Assembly (NCBI GenBank): GCA_029259945.1
Contig: JAJDEF010000040.1
Coordinates: 27,335 to 91,334 of the forward strand
Direction of reading: 5' to 3'
DNA from: Planctomycetota bacterium
Lineage (GTDB): Bacteria > Planctomycetota > Planctomycetia > Pirellulales > Lacipirellulaceae
Length of the DNA: 64,000 nucleotides
Both the position numbers and the translations under genes were made by a program. The stretch's first letter is position 1. Each line of letters opens with the position of its first letter. This document shows positions 28,551-38,232 of this stretch, in pieces. The notes under the pieces were generated by a model. That model was not told the origin of the DNA, made no database searches, and was given only the letters and a program-made list of their open reading frames with translations.

Positions 28551-28593
28551 TGTGAAAATTTTCACAACAAAGAAGTTCGTGAAAATTTTCACG
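28551..28593. promoter_or_regulatory. Pair of perfect 16-bp palindromes, candidate operator
   Basis: TGTGAAAATTTTCACA at 28551-28566 and CGTGAAAATTTTCACG at 28578-28593 are both perfect palindromes sharing a 14-base core, with centres 27 bp apart. This is the usual appearance of a two-site operator for a dimeric regulator. The regulator is unknown. Confidence 0.55.
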
Positions 28594-28676
28594 GTGTGGG
28601 TTTGTCTCGAATCAATTCACACTAACACACTAGGCTTTACCCTGGGTAACCGTTCACAGGAGGAAAGGCAAATAGA

Positions 28677-28932
28677 CCTCTCGCAAAGGCGCGAAGTCGC
28701 AAAGGAAAGTATCCATCAAGAAATCCCGTAAAACGTACTATTCCTGACTGGAGCAAAAAGGTTCTCGCAGAGACGCCGAGACAGCCGAGTTATTTAGTCG
28801 ACCAGACACGGTTTAAAGCAGCAAAAAAATCTCGGTATTTTCCGCTCTTGTTTGTTGCACTCACTTTTTCTCTGCCGTCTCTGCGACTCTGCGAGATTCC
28901 TTCCTTTGCGCTTTCGCGCCTTTGCGAGAGAC
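28677..28932. repeat. Nested inverted repeat, family C (copy 3)
   Basis: Starts CTCTCGCAAAGGCGCGAAGT and ends GCGCCTTTGCGAGAG; inner arms TCTCGCAGAGACGCCGAGAC and TCTGCCGTCTCTGCGACTCT. It is the longest and best preserved of the four family C elements. Confidence 0.82.
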
Positions 28933-28998
28933 CTTTACGAGGATTCATCTAGCAGCATACCGTGAACGGTCACTTACCCGACCCACCTTGCTTCACTT

Positions 28999-30126
28999 CT
29001 ACAAACCCACATTCAGCCCTTGCAAATCTTTCGGCACAAAATGACCGTCCTTACGGACCAACTCGCCGTCAAACCAGATTTCGCCACCGCCGTAATCTTC
29101 GCGCTGGATCAGCACCAAGTCCCAATGGATACGGCTACGATTGCCGTTGTCAGCTTCGTCATACGCTTCGCCCGGCGTAAGGTGAAAGCTACCGCCGATC
29201 TTTTCGTCGAACAGCGTGTCGAGCATCGGATGACGGACGTGATTGTTGGTGCCCATCGACCATTCCCCGCAATAACGAGCCCCCTCGTCCGAGTCGAGAA
29301 TCGCGTTGAGTTTCTCGGTTTCGTTCGCCTCGGCTCGTACTATTTTTCCGTCCTTGAATTCGAACTCAATGTTCTCGAAAACCGTGCCTTGGTAACGCGA
29401 CTGCGTGTTGTAGCGGATCACGCCGTTGATGCTGTCGCGCACTGGGGCAGTAAACACTTCGCCGTCCGGGATATTCCGCTCGCCATTGCAGGGGATGACG
29501 GGAATATCTTTGATCGAAAACTCAAGCTCGGTGCCGGGCGCAACGATTCGCACTCGGTCGGCGGCTTCCATTCTCGAAACAAGCGGCTCTTGAGCCTTGC
29601 CCATCGCCACGTAGTCGGCCGTGCAAACGTCGAAGTAAAACTCCTCGAATGCTGCCGTGCTCATGTTCGCCGCCTGGGCAAACGAATCGGTCGGATACCG
29701 TAACACGACCCATTTGGTGTCAGGCACGCGAATCGAGCCATGCACAGGTTTCCACCAGTGTTTTTGAAACAAGTCCATCCGCTCGTGCGGCACGTCGGCA
29801 AATTGGCTGCTGTTGGCCGACCCCCGAATTCCGATATACGCATCGGCCGCCTGCATGCGGTCTTTCTCAAACTTTGCCACCAGCTTCATGCTCGCTTCGG
29901 TCGCCGTGCGGTAAAGCGACCGCAACACCGCGTTGTTTTTCCAACTGACCAGCGGTAAACAGCCACGCTCGGCCGCCCCCTCGACCAGTGCGGTCACCAA
30001 ATTCGCCTCGGGTAAATCAAAAGCCTCGATCAACACTTTTTCACCCGATTTCAATTCGCAACTGTGATCGAGCAGCAAATTCGCCAATTTATCGATTCTT
30101 TGATCGTACATCGTTTTTGTCTTCAT
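28999..30126 (-). CDS. M29-family aminopeptidase
   Basis: Metallo-aminopeptidase of about 375 residues; the ATG at 30126 or the one at 30111 is likely, as M29 proteins begin close to DQRIDKLANLLLDHSCELK. The metal ligands known from thermophilic M29 enzymes are visible in order: Glu in CGEWSMGTN, His and Tyr in GSFHLTPGEAYDEADN and His-x-Asp in RIHWDLV. TKWVVLRYPTDSFAQAANMS is the other family hallmark. It should act in the cytoplasm on small peptides. It stands alone and diverges from the acyl-CoA dehydrogenase gene. Confidence 0.88.
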   Translation of the reverse strand: MKTKTMYDQRIDKLANLLLDHSCELKSGEKVLIEAFDLPEANLVTALVEGAAERGCLPLVSWKNNAVLRSLYRTATEASMKLVAKFEKDRMQAADAYIGIRGSANSSQFADVPHERMDLFQKHWWKPVHGSIRVPDTKWVVLRYPTDSFAQAANMSTAAFEEFYFDVCTADYVAMGKAQEPLVSRMEAADRVRIVAPGTELEFSIKDIPVIPCNGERNIPDGEVFTAPVRDSINGVIRYNTQSRYQGTVFENIEFEFKDGKIVRAEANETEKLNAILDSDEGARYCGEWSMGTNNHVRHPMLDTLFDEKIGGSFHLTPGEAYDEADNGNRSRIHWDLVLIQREDYGGGEIWFDGELVRKDGHFVPKDLQGLNVGL

Positions 30127-30297
30127 CTGCCGGGTGATATGAAAAACGCTGGCTATCAGCGAGGTGAGGCAAGCAAAACTCCAAAGATGATAAAGGCCCA
30201 CGTGGTACAGGACAACATACGAATGGCCAGAACAGGCCGTCTGTGATAAAAAACAGCTTCATACACCCCCGTTAATCAGCCAACCTACGAGAAACTA

Positions 30298-32217
30298 ATG
30301 TCCAACGAGGCATCCAACCACCCCGATTCTAATCAAGAAACCTCCTTTGCCGAAACTGCCTTGAAGCTCGGCGGCAAGAGCGACGACGAGGCTCGCCGTA
30401 CCGGAGCCATCGACACGGCAGACGATCAGGTCGAAGCACTCTTCGCGCCCGAATATCAAACCGTCAACAGCCCCGCCCATGCCGCGGTTTGGAATCGAGG
30501 TGTCCCGGTTGATCTCTTCCAAAGCACCAACACCACTCCCTCGGCCGAAGTACAGAAGGTGATGGACGATTCGCTCGCCGTCGTGCGCAGACATTTATCG
30601 GCCGGGACGCTGATGGATGAAAACAAAAAAATCACCGAAGACGTACTCGACGATCTCGCTTCAGCGGGCTATTGGGGACTCCTAGTCGGCAAAGAGCACG
30701 GCGGTAGCGGGGCACAGTTCAGCGCGTTCGCTCCATTTGAAACCCGCATGGCGATGCTCGACCCAACTATCGCTGGCCTAGCCTCAGTTCACGGCTGCAT
30801 CGGCGCCGTCGACCCGGTTCGCACTTTTGGAAACGCCGAACAAAAGAAACGTTTTCTACCTGGGCTCGCCGACGGTTCACGACTCAGTGCCTTTGCGCTC
30901 ACCGAACCTTGTGCCGGCAGCGACCTCACGCAACTACGCACCCAAGCCGTGCTCGATGGCGATCATTACGTGGTCAATGGCGAGAAACTCTTCATCACCA
31001 ATATCCGGCCGGGCCGAACCGTCGGCCTCGTCTGCATGATCGACGGCAAACCAGCGGTTCTTGTCGCCGAGTTGCCCAACGAAGAGAACGAACAATTCCA
31101 AATTATCCGCTACGGCATTTGGGCGCTCAAGCATACGCACAACGTCGGCATGAAATTCAAAGATTTTCGCGTCCCAGCTGAAAATCTACTCACCCCACCG
31201 CGCGGCGATGGCCTCACGATCGCCTATCACGGACTCAACCTCGGTCGCGTTTCGGTGGCCGCCAACGCCTCGGGCGTCATGCGCATGATGATGGCCAGCA
31301 TGATCCCTTGGGCAAAGTTCCGCGTCACCTACGGCGAGAAAATTGCTGAGCGAGAGCTAGTGCAAAAACGCATCGGACGCATGGCTGCCCTCATTGTCGG
31401 ATGCGATGCTCAGGTCGCCTGGTGTGCCGGGCTCATCGACCGTGGATATCGGGGCGAAATGGAGTGCATCATCGCAAAAATCTTCGGCGGAGCAGCACTC
31501 ACCGAAGCGGCCATCGATCTCTTCATGAAAACGCACGGGGGCCGGTCGTTCTTGCACGGCCATCTCTTCGGCGACCATGTTTGCGAATATCTCGCCCCCA
31601 GCATCTACGAAGGCGAGGGCGAAATGCTCGCGATGGCCTTCTTCAAGTCGCTAGTAAAAGACCACGGCAAAACCTATTTCGAGCCCGTTGGCAAAGCACT
31701 CGCCGCCGCAGGCATCAAAAAGCCTAACCCCTTAAACCCCGCCCACGCCTGGGCGCTCAAGAGCGTAGCCATGCCCTATCTCAAATGGCTAGCCACACAA
31801 CGTCTGATGCCCACCGCCTCGTCGGAGCTACCAAATATGCCCGCCAGTTTGCGAAAGCACGCCGAGTTCGCCTGCGATCAGTTGCAAAAAATGGCGCTGG
31901 AAATTTCCAGTACGATGGGCAAGTTCCAACTCGCACTCGCCGACCGCCAATGCCGCATGTCCGAACTCTCGGGCCGCTGCCAAGACCTCATCACTATTTT
32001 GTGTACGAGTCTTTACGGCGCCCGCCAATCCGACGAAATCCTCCGCACCGCCGCCGACGTCCTCTGCCAAGGCCTCACCCAAAAATACACCGGCAAGCGC
32101 CCCGGCAACCGCTACTATCGCCAAATCACCGAACTAGGCGCCGCCATTTCAGAAGGTGCCTTCAAAAGCATCGCCGGTGTCGAACCCGACGAGATTCTCA
32201 TGCGGTATGAGGTCTGA
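30298..32217 (+). CDS. Acyl-CoA dehydrogenase
   Basis: FAD enzyme for the first dehydrogenation of fatty acyl-CoA. It has 639 residues, longer than the common 380-600, with about 65 extra N-terminal residues and a helical C-terminal extension. Diagnostic parts: GYWGLLVGKEHGGSGAQFS, AFALTEPCAGSDLTQLRTQA (FAD binding) and VNGEKLFITN. Near the active site it reads APSIYEGEGEMLAMAF with the candidate catalytic Glu at residue 438. KTHGGRSFLHGHLF precedes it. The extended C-terminus is reminiscent of the long-chain/VLCAD-like class. The last part of this gene was partly duplicated beyond the toxin-antitoxin pair (33025-33054). Confidence 0.92.
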   Translation: MSNEASNHPDSNQETSFAETALKLGGKSDDEARRTGAIDTADDQVEALFAPEYQTVNSPAHAAVWNRGVPVDLFQSTNTTPSAEVQKVMDDSLAVVRRHLSAGTLMDENKKITEDVLDDLASAGYWGLLVGKEHGGSGAQFSAFAPFETRMAMLDPTIAGLASVHGCIGAVDPVRTFGNAEQKKRFLPGLADGSRLSAFALTEPCAGSDLTQLRTQAVLDGDHYVVNGEKLFITNIRPGRTVGLVCMIDGKPAVLVAELPNEENEQFQIIRYGIWALKHTHNVGMKFKDFRVPAENLLTPPRGDGLTIAYHGLNLGRVSVAANASGVMRMMMASMIPWAKFRVTYGEKIAERELVQKRIGRMAALIVGCDAQVAWCAGLIDRGYRGEMECIIAKIFGGAALTEAAIDLFMKTHGGRSFLHGHLFGDHVCEYLAPSIYEGEGEMLAMAFFKSLVKDHGKTYFEPVGKALAAAGIKKPNPLNPAHAWALKSVAMPYLKWLATQRLMPTASSELPNMPASLRKHAEFACDQLQKMALEISSTMGKFQLALADRQCRMSELSGRCQDLITILCTSLYGARQSDEILRTAADVLCQGLTQKYTGKRPGNRYYRQITELGAAISEGAFKSIAGVEPDEILMRYEV

Positions 32218-32262
32218 CGAGTTACACAATTGAGGTCGGTTCTGCACGAAGCTTGTTCCAAC

Positions 32263-32670
32263 CTACTCGGTGAGCCAGTTCTGTGTGGAGAGTCCGGGGA
32301 TTCGGGAGAAGTGGGACGTATTGTTGGTGACAATCGCGCAACCATGCTCCAGGCACGTTGCTGCTATCAGAATATCGGCATCTCCGACTAATTGTCCCGT
32401 TTGGTGGAGTGTGCCGTAAATATCTGCGGCACGCACGATGATCGCATCGGTGATTGGGAGCACCTCCATCGACTGACACATGGCATGGAACGCCGAGGTT
32501 TGCGATGCGGCCTTCTTCGCGCTCAGTCCACGAAGGATTTCAAATCGTGTGACAATAGAGATGGTCAGTTGCGAATAGGAAGAAAGGTAAGCCTGCGCGG
32601 ACGATAGGGCTGCTGGAAGCTGTCGCATGATTCCCGACAACGTATCGGTGTCGAGAACTACCTTGTTCAT
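32263..32670 (-). CDS. VapC-like PIN-domain toxin
   Basis: A 135-residue PIN-domain ribonuclease. The acidic site is complete: VLDTDTLSGI (Asp7, Asp9), the Glu of TRFEILRGL and the Asp pair around GDADILIAATCLEHG, with TNN near the end. The length and motif order fit VapC toxins, which usually cleave tRNA or rRNA when unchecked. Its partner gene lies upstream with 28 bases between, in the usual antitoxin-toxin order. Confidence 0.88.
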   Translation of the reverse strand: MNKVVLDTDTLSGIMRQLPAALSSAQAYLSSYSQLTISIVTRFEILRGLSAKKAASQTSAFHAMCQSMEVLPITDAIIVRAADIYGTLHQTGQLVGDADILIAATCLEHGCAIVTNNTSHFSRIPGLSTQNWLTE

Positions 32671-32698
32671 CGAGATGGACCCGGTTTAAGGAGAGCTT

Positions 32699-32932
32699 CT
32701 ACTGCGAGAAAAAGTTGGTGCGATCTGTCGCTGTTCTTTCGACATCCGCGACGTCCTCATCGGAAAGACCTGTGTATACCTTGGCGGCAAGGTCAAGGAC
32801 ATTCGTGCCTTCGTCCTGAGAAACTGGCTCCACTGTCAGTCGAACGCGCGCGCCATCGGGTAGAGCGATATCAGCTTTATGAACGGGCTGAAACGTACCA
32901 TTCGAATAAATTGCATCCACATTCTCTTCCAT
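32699..32932 (-). CDS. Antitoxin-like partner of the PIN toxin (DUF104/AF2212-like)
   Basis: The ATG at 32932 has GGAGG eight bases upstream and gives 77 residues; a longer frame exists but lacks a site. The start EENVDAIYSNGTFQPVHKAD and PDGARVRLTVEP is the pattern of DUF104-type small beta proteins that pair with PIN toxins. The rest is an acidic helix, presumably the toxin-binding part. DNA binding, if any, would autoregulate the pair. Confidence 0.75.
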   Translation of the reverse strand: MEENVDAIYSNGTFQPVHKADIALPDGARVRLTVEPVSQDEGTNVLDLAAKVYTGLSDEDVADVERTATDRTNFFSQ

Positions 32933-33024
32933 CAACACATCCTCCGCCTGCATTGTAGCACAACGCAAGACGAGCAAAACCACAAAATGCAGCTGGGATT
33001 TCATGAAGTGCAGTTTCTCTGAGT

Positions 33025-33054
33025 CGCCACTACCGCCAAATCACCGAACTAGGC
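33025..33054. repeat. Duplicated fragment of the acyl-CoA dehydrogenase 3' end
   Basis: These 30 bases match 32110-32139, inside the end of the acyl-CoA dehydrogenase gene, at 28 of 30 positions, including the run CGCCAAATCACCGAACTAGG. Both copies have the same orientation and bracket the PIN toxin-antitoxin pair. Confidence 0.8.
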
Positions 33055-33076
33055 AGCACGATCGGCAGGGCGATGC

Positions 33077-33781
33077 CTAATTAATCTCATTATCCCCCTC
33101 GGTGATGTATGTCAGGAACTCGTCTCCAAATTGCGTAGTGCGCTGGTTCAAAGCGCCAATATTAGATTCGATAGATAACACACTATCATTGGTTAGAAGC
33201 TCACGTTGAGTGAGGTCGGAAAGCACCAACTTTACCAGCGCATTATTTTCGTTTAGTCTTGGAAAAGTTTGAAAGAGTATTTCCTTTAAGCTCGAATGAT
33301 TGAAGTCGGTGGGTTCTTGCCCGATAGCCTCAAGCCATCGTGTAGGGTTTTGAAAGAATCGCAATATGCGGACATGCAAAACTGTGAGTATATCAATAAA
33401 CTGCAAAAACATTTGTAGAATTGCTTCATCTGGCGAATCGATTAACGCAGTGTTGACCACGGCATTTTTCAGCGACTCCAGCTTTTCGTTTTCATGGTTC
33501 CGAATTGCTATGCTAGAAGCTTGAAATAACGTGCTAATAAAAGCTTCATTTTCCGAAAGTTTCGAAGCTGAAATAGATTTTGTGTCTTCCAGTGCTTGCA
33601 GTCGTTCTCCAATATCCTGTCGCCATTCATCACGCCGTTTTTCGATGGGAGGTGTTACTATACGGTTGAATAACTCGGTGATAGCGTTGCCTGCTCCTGG
33701 AATCGCACCTAAAGCTGAGCGCACTATAGCATGCGCGCTGTCGGCACTGGTTTGTTTAGGAGGTTGACTGTCATTGCTCAT
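33077..33781 (-). CDS. Orphan protein in toxin-antitoxin island, unknown function
   Basis: The ATG at 33781 gives 234 residues; an in-frame codon 48 bases further upstream is possible. After a polar N-terminus comes a Gly/Ala/Pro-rich segment ALGAIPGAGNAITELFNRIV followed by PPIEKRRDEWRQDIGERLQ, then an all-helical body. No signal peptide, membrane helix or catalytic motif is clear, although the N-terminal segment is hydrophobic enough to touch a membrane. I do not recognise the family. The surrounding genes are two toxin-antitoxin pairs, so an accessory role such as stress or phage response is possible. Codon use is more AT-rich than the housekeeping genes near it, consistent with recent acquisition. 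Confidence 0.6.
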   Translation of the reverse strand: MSNDSQPPKQTSADSAHAIVRSALGAIPGAGNAITELFNRIVTPPIEKRRDEWRQDIGERLQALEDTKSISASKLSENEAFISTLFQASSIAIRNHENEKLESLKNAVVNTALIDSPDEAILQMFLQFIDILTVLHVRILRFFQNPTRWLEAIGQEPTDFNHSSLKEILFQTFPRLNENNALVKLVLSDLTQRELLTNDSVLSIESNIGALNQRTTQFGDEFLTYITEGDNEIN

Positions 33782-33865
33782 TATCAGTTCTCGTTTGCAT
33801 AGCCGTGGGGTTGACAGCAGATTTGACACCAGACGCCCAGGTGTTCAAGTACCGATGCTATCGCA

Positions 33866-34132
33866 CTACTCATAGTGGGTCCAAAGCCGAATCACTTTGA
33901 CCGCATGTTCTTTTTCATAGACTTGATAGACAAGCCGGTGCTGGATGTTGATTCTTCTTGAGTACGCGCCCGATAAATCGCCGATTAATTTTTCGTAGGG
34001 CGGCGGGTTCTGATAAGGATTTGTTTGGATAATGCCCAGAAGCTCTTGAGCTTTTTTCTTGAGTCCCGAACTAGCAAGCTTCTTGGCATCTTTTTGTGCC
34101 TGCTTTGTATACACCAGTTTCCAACTCACCAA
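33866..34132 (-). CDS. yoeB: YoeB-type ribosome-dependent mRNA interferase toxin
   Basis: An 88-residue RelE/YoeB fold protein. GDLSGAYSRRINIQHRLVYQ and VKVIRLWTHYE are the C-terminal blocks that hold the catalytic Arg, His and Tyr of YoeB. The length is standard. It overlaps the antitoxin gene by seven bases, so the two are translated together and the antitoxin comes first. Confidence 0.93.
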   Translation of the reverse strand: MVSWKLVYTKQAQKDAKKLASSGLKKKAQELLGIIQTNPYQNPPPYEKLIGDLSGAYSRRINIQHRLVYQVYEKEHAVKVIRLWTHYE

Positions 34133-34368
34133 TCAAGCTCCTCAGAACTCTCTGACAAATCTTGCTGAAGCCCTTCTTGAATCGATTCCCGCATTCCAGG
34201 AACCGACAGCAGATGCAAAGTTTCAGCAATCGCGTTCCAATCTTCCTCAGAAACCAAAACCGCATTGCCCCTTTTCCCGGTAATGACAATCGGCTGGTGC
34301 GTGGTTGCCGCCTCATCGATCAAGCTGTAAAGCCTGGTCCGGGCTTCTGTCGCATTAAGAATGGTCAT
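34126..34368 (-). CDS. yefM: YefM/Phd-type antitoxin
   Basis: An 80-residue antitoxin with the N-terminal Phd/YefM fold: ILNATEARTRLYSLIDEAA, then PIVITGKRGNAVLVSEEDW. The acidic C-terminal helix (LQQDLSESSEELDW) is the toxin-binding tail. The fold normally binds a palindrome in its own promoter; AAAGCGTACGCCAAAGCGTACG, directly upstream at about 34385-34406, holds two GCGTACG words in tandem and is a plausible operator. Confidence 0.9.
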   Translation of the reverse strand: MTILNATEARTRLYSLIDEAATTHQPIVITGKRGNAVLVSEEDWNAIAETLHLLSVPGMRESIQEGLQQDLSESSEELDW

Positions 34369-34462
34369 GCTTTTGTACCTCCAAACAAAGCGTACGCCAA
34401 AGCGTACGTTTTGTCAAGTGACGCCGAGCCACGCTGTGATAAGCGGTAAAACCATTTCGCTA

Positions 34463-35479
<1,017 letters not shown>

Positions 35480-35664
35480 TTACTTGCCTGAATAACAAAG
35501 GGACTCGATGCCTGAGACCGTCCATTATAATGAATTTGGCCCCGCGTTCTACCTTAGCGAATTGTCGCCACGATGCCTCTGCCAGGGGCTATATTTCTTT
35601 GCGTCTTTTCGTTTCCCAGGTTCTTTGCTAACGTGGCACCTTGCCACTTTGAAAGGACTGCGTA

Positions 35665-36228
35665 ATGCAGGTAGAAACCCTCGATTCAAGAACCCTCACC
35701 GAAGATCAAGCGACCGAGATCGCTAAGTTGCTGGTGCGAGTTTGGCCAAAATCAGCAAAAACCCTGGCAGATCGGCGCGATCAACTGCTCGCCATGGGCC
35801 GCAACTACGCCGGCCCCAAAGCCCAGGCACCTCGGTCGTATATCATTTGTGAAAACGATGAGGTGATTGCCCATTCCGCCATTCTGCCGCGGACCATTGG
35901 CACCACGGCTGGCGACCTCGTCATCGCAGGTTTGACCCGCGTAGGCACAGCCCCCGAACAACGTGGACGTGGATTAGGCGAAATCATCGTTCGAGCCGCC
36001 TTTGCAGCTGTTGACGCGGGGACGTTTCCCTTTGCGCTCTTTCAAACGACCGGCGTGGTCCGGCCGTTCTACGAAAAACTGGGAGCTACCATGGTCGAGA
36101 ACCCCATCATCAACTCGCTAGAGCACGACGCGCACGGGTCGCCCTTCTGGGACAAAGAAATTATGCGCTACCCAAGCAAAGGCAGTTGGCCCAAAGGCGA
36201 AATCGATCTGCGCGGCCCAGGCTACTAG
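35665..36228 (+). CDS. GNAT-family N-acetyltransferase
   Basis: A 187-residue acetyl-CoA-dependent acyltransferase. The motif A is TRVGTAPEQRGRGLGEIIVR, and the C-terminal FQTTGVVRPFYEKLGATMVE completes the fold. The arrangement recalls aminoglycoside N-acetyltransferase-like proteins of the AAC(2') type, but substrate cannot be told. AAGGA precedes the ATG by about nine bases. It ends one base before the convergent sigma factor gene ends. Confidence 0.85.
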   Translation: MQVETLDSRTLTEDQATEIAKLLVRVWPKSAKTLADRRDQLLAMGRNYAGPKAQAPRSYIICENDEVIAHSAILPRTIGTTAGDLVIAGLTRVGTAPEQRGRGLGEIIVRAAFAAVDAGTFPFALFQTTGVVRPFYEKLGATMVENPIINSLEHDAHGSPFWDKEIMRYPSKGSWPKGEIDLRGPGY

Positions 36229-36789
36229 CTAGGCGTTCGTTTGCCCGCGCAACCGAGTTCGCAATCGAGTTAACATCGGCCCGACGCTATTGGTGGGCAT
36301 GCCAGTCGTCCGGCTGATTTCCTGATAGGTCTTGCCCTCTAAGTGATACATCCGCATCACATTTTCTTCCGGGCCATCTAGTCGTTTTAGCAAACGCTCG
36401 ACTTCTTCTTGATTGGTAATTCGCTGCTCAACCTCCGAATCGGTTGCCACCGAATCTTCGGCGACCGCAGACAAAGGGGTCGACGAACGGTTCTCGATCA
36501 ACTGCCGCACGACCACTCGGCGAGCGACCACGGTCAGATAAGTCGCCAAGCTACTCTTGCCGCGGAATCGTCGCAGGACGGCATAGTCGTCCTGCACAAT
36601 CGCCACCATCACCTCGGCAGCCAAGTCTTCGCGGTCCGCAGGAGAGAGTAAGATCGATCGGCATTGGGCCGTGTGATTAATCACATGAATGACCAAGCCC
36701 ATAAATCGGTCGACAAAGTCTTCCCATGCACGAGGCCGATCGGCCAGGCATCTTTCCAGCAAACTACGGTCAATCTCAGAAAACGCCAC
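36229..36789 (-). CDS. ECF-like RNA polymerase sigma factor
   Basis: A 186-residue sigma-70 family protein starting at GTG. Region 2 is seen in WEDFVDRFMGLVIHVINH ... EDLAAEVMVAIVQDDYAVLRRFRGKSS, and region 4 in LDGPEENVMRMYHLEGKTYQE followed by ISRTTGMPTNSVGPMLTRLR (helix-turn-helix). Region 3 is absent, which is the ECF layout. No anti-sigma factor or kinase is adjacent, so the signal is unknown. It converges with the acetyltransferase gene with no gap. Confidence 0.88.
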   Translation of the reverse strand: MAFSEIDRSLLERCLADRPRAWEDFVDRFMGLVIHVINHTAQCRSILLSPADREDLAAEVMVAIVQDDYAVLRRFRGKSSLATYLTVVARRVVVRQLIENRSSTPLSAVAEDSVATDSEVEQRITNQEEVERLLKRLDGPEENVMRMYHLEGKTYQEISRTTGMPTNSVGPMLTRLRTRLRGQTNA

Positions 36790-37277
36790 GAGTATGCTGC
36801 CTCAGGATGAAAACGCAAATGATAAAGGACGCTAGCCTTTTTTCAGGGCACCGGAAAAGTATCGATCGGGAACGGTATCTCTCCACAACGGCTTCACTAC
36901 CATCGATTCATGAAACCAGTTAGCTAACAGTCCGTGACCTAAATTGGAGAAGAACGTACCAAATTCAATCTACTCCAATTCTAAATAGCGGCTGTCGTCG
37001 GAGCAAGGCGAGGATATCCCCTTTGAAACGACAGATTCCGGAAATCCCTGTAAATTCGCTAACCCGTACCGCTTGACAGAGACCCTCAGGAATGCATAAA
37101 TATCGGCCAGCCTGTAACAGACTGAGGGCCAAAAGTCCTTCCCAGGTAAACACTTGCCCTTCGTCTGCCGATACAGGTATCATTCCTGAATGCGGAATGA
37201 GCGTCGGTCGCTTTCAGCGACCCATAGAGCGTGCCAATCACTAGGTCTACTGCGGTACTTTAAGGAGATTATTCGAG
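36790..37277. other. 488-base interval without a clear gene
   Basis: I find no convincing gene. A minus-strand frame of 72 codons at 36965-37183 (MIPVSADEGQVFTWEGLLAL) has protein-like composition but no ribosome site or known motif, so I do not call it. The right part presumably carries the ferredoxin promoter. Confidence 0.5.
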
Positions 37278-37556
37278 ATGACCCACGTTGTTTGCGAACC
37301 CTGTTTTGCCTGCAAGTACACCGACTGCGTCGTCGTTTGCCCCGTCGAGTGTTTTTACGAAGGCGAGCAAATCCTCTATATTCACGCCGACGAATGCATT
37401 GATTGCGAAGCCTGCGTGCCCGAGTGTCCTGTGGAAGCAATTTTCCATGAAGACAACGTGCCAGAAGAATGGGCCGCCTTTACCGAGCTGAATGCAGAAA
37501 TGGCACCTCAGTGCCCCGTCATCACCGAGAAAAAAGAACCGCTCGCCGATTCATGA
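37278..37556 (+). CDS. Seven-iron-type ferredoxin (FdxA-like)
   Basis: A 92-residue ferredoxin with AAGGAG ten bases before the ATG. The first set of cysteines [17 protein letters not shown] (C9-x7-C17-x3-C21 with an extra C12) and the second [17 protein letters not shown] fit a [3Fe-4S] plus [4Fe-4S] protein of the FdxA type. [13 protein letters not shown] is characteristic. It is a low-potential electron carrier; the reductase at 4084 could service it, though they are far apart. Confidence 0.92.
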   Translation: MTHVVCEPCFACKYTDCVVVCPVECFYEGEQILYIHADECIDCEACVPECPVEAIFHEDNVPEEWAAFTELNAEMAPQCPVITEKKEPLADS

Positions 37557-37593
37557 GTCCCCAATTCATGATTCACTGAAGCGGTCAGCGGTC

Positions 37594-38232
37594 TCACTTC
37601 AAGTCGACAGACCAGTAGGCGGCGTCTAGAAACGTCTTCCAACTGGCGTACTTCGGGTTCCCCAGCTTGATGGTGAGCAACGGGCTGCGCTTCGGTCTGA
37701 CGGGCTTACAGAAAAGCTTCATGCGCGCTTGCTTGGGCGTTCGGCCACCCTTACGCACGTTGCATTTCACACAGGCACAAACCAAATTTTCCCAGGTCGT
37801 TCCCCCTCCAAGACAACTCGGCACAACGTGGTCGAGGCTCAATTCGCTTGTCGTGAATCTCTTGCCACAGTACTGACAACGGTTGGCATCGCGAGCAAAG
37901 ATATTGCGCCGGTTCAGACGCACTCGCTGTTTCGGCTGGCGATCATAGTACAACAGCCGTAAAACGCGGGGCACACAGACCTCGAAGTTAACGCTCTGCA
38001 CCCAATCTTGGTTGGGCTCTTTTTCTTTGAACTCCGCCTTCAGCTCGCTGACCTCGCGCCACGAGTGGAAATCGTAATTGCCATACTGACCATCTTCGAC
38101 ATGAATCACTTCGGCTAGTTGATTCAGCAATAAACCGAAGGCTCGTCGTACACCCACCACGTGGATCGCCATATACTGGCGATTGAGTACCAGGACACTC
38201 GCATTGAGTCCACTTACCTGAGCGTTCGACAT
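37594..38232 (-). CDS. HNH endonuclease-domain protein
   Basis: A 212-residue protein with GGAAGG upstream of the ATG. The HNH motif is complete: CQYCGKRF, LSLDHVVPSCLGGGTTWENL (Asp-His, Asn) and CVKCNVRKG, with two CxxC pairs that bind a structural zinc. The N-terminal part (VLVLNRQYMAIHVVGVRRAF) is the typical partner region of the widely conserved cyanobacterial and planctomycete HNH proteins. Its cellular role is unknown; no restriction partner is adjacent. Confidence 0.88.
   Translation of the reverse strand: MSNAQVSGLNASVLVLNRQYMAIHVVGVRRAFGLLLNQLAEVIHVEDGQYGNYDFHSWREVSELKAEFKEKEPNQDWVQSVNFEVCVPRVLRLLYYDRQPKQRVRLNRRNIFARDANRCQYCGKRFTTSELSLDHVVPSCLGGGTTWENLVCACVKCNVRKGGRTPKQARMKLFCKPVRPKRSPLLTIKLGNPKYASWKTFLDAAYWSVDLK

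Larger units (their letters stand above)
28371..28998. other. Gene-free interval with twin palindromes and a repeat
   Basis: No gene is supported. It contains two perfect palindromes (28551-28593) and a family C repeat (28677-28932). Sequence between the CBS start and the palindromes is AT-rich and a plausible promoter region for the minus-strand gene. Confidence 0.6.

Noticed and set aside
28551..28593. CRISPR-like repeat pair
   Set aside because: Only two units with 11 bases between, each fully palindromic; no further units and no cas genes.
28453..28731. Plus-strand frame of 92 codons
   Set aside because: Its internal near-duplicate KIFT segments come from the twin palindromes, and it has no ribosome site or known motif.
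36965..37183. Minus-strand small frame of 72 codons
   Set aside because: Protein-like composition but no well-spaced ribosome site, no known motif and no supporting context.
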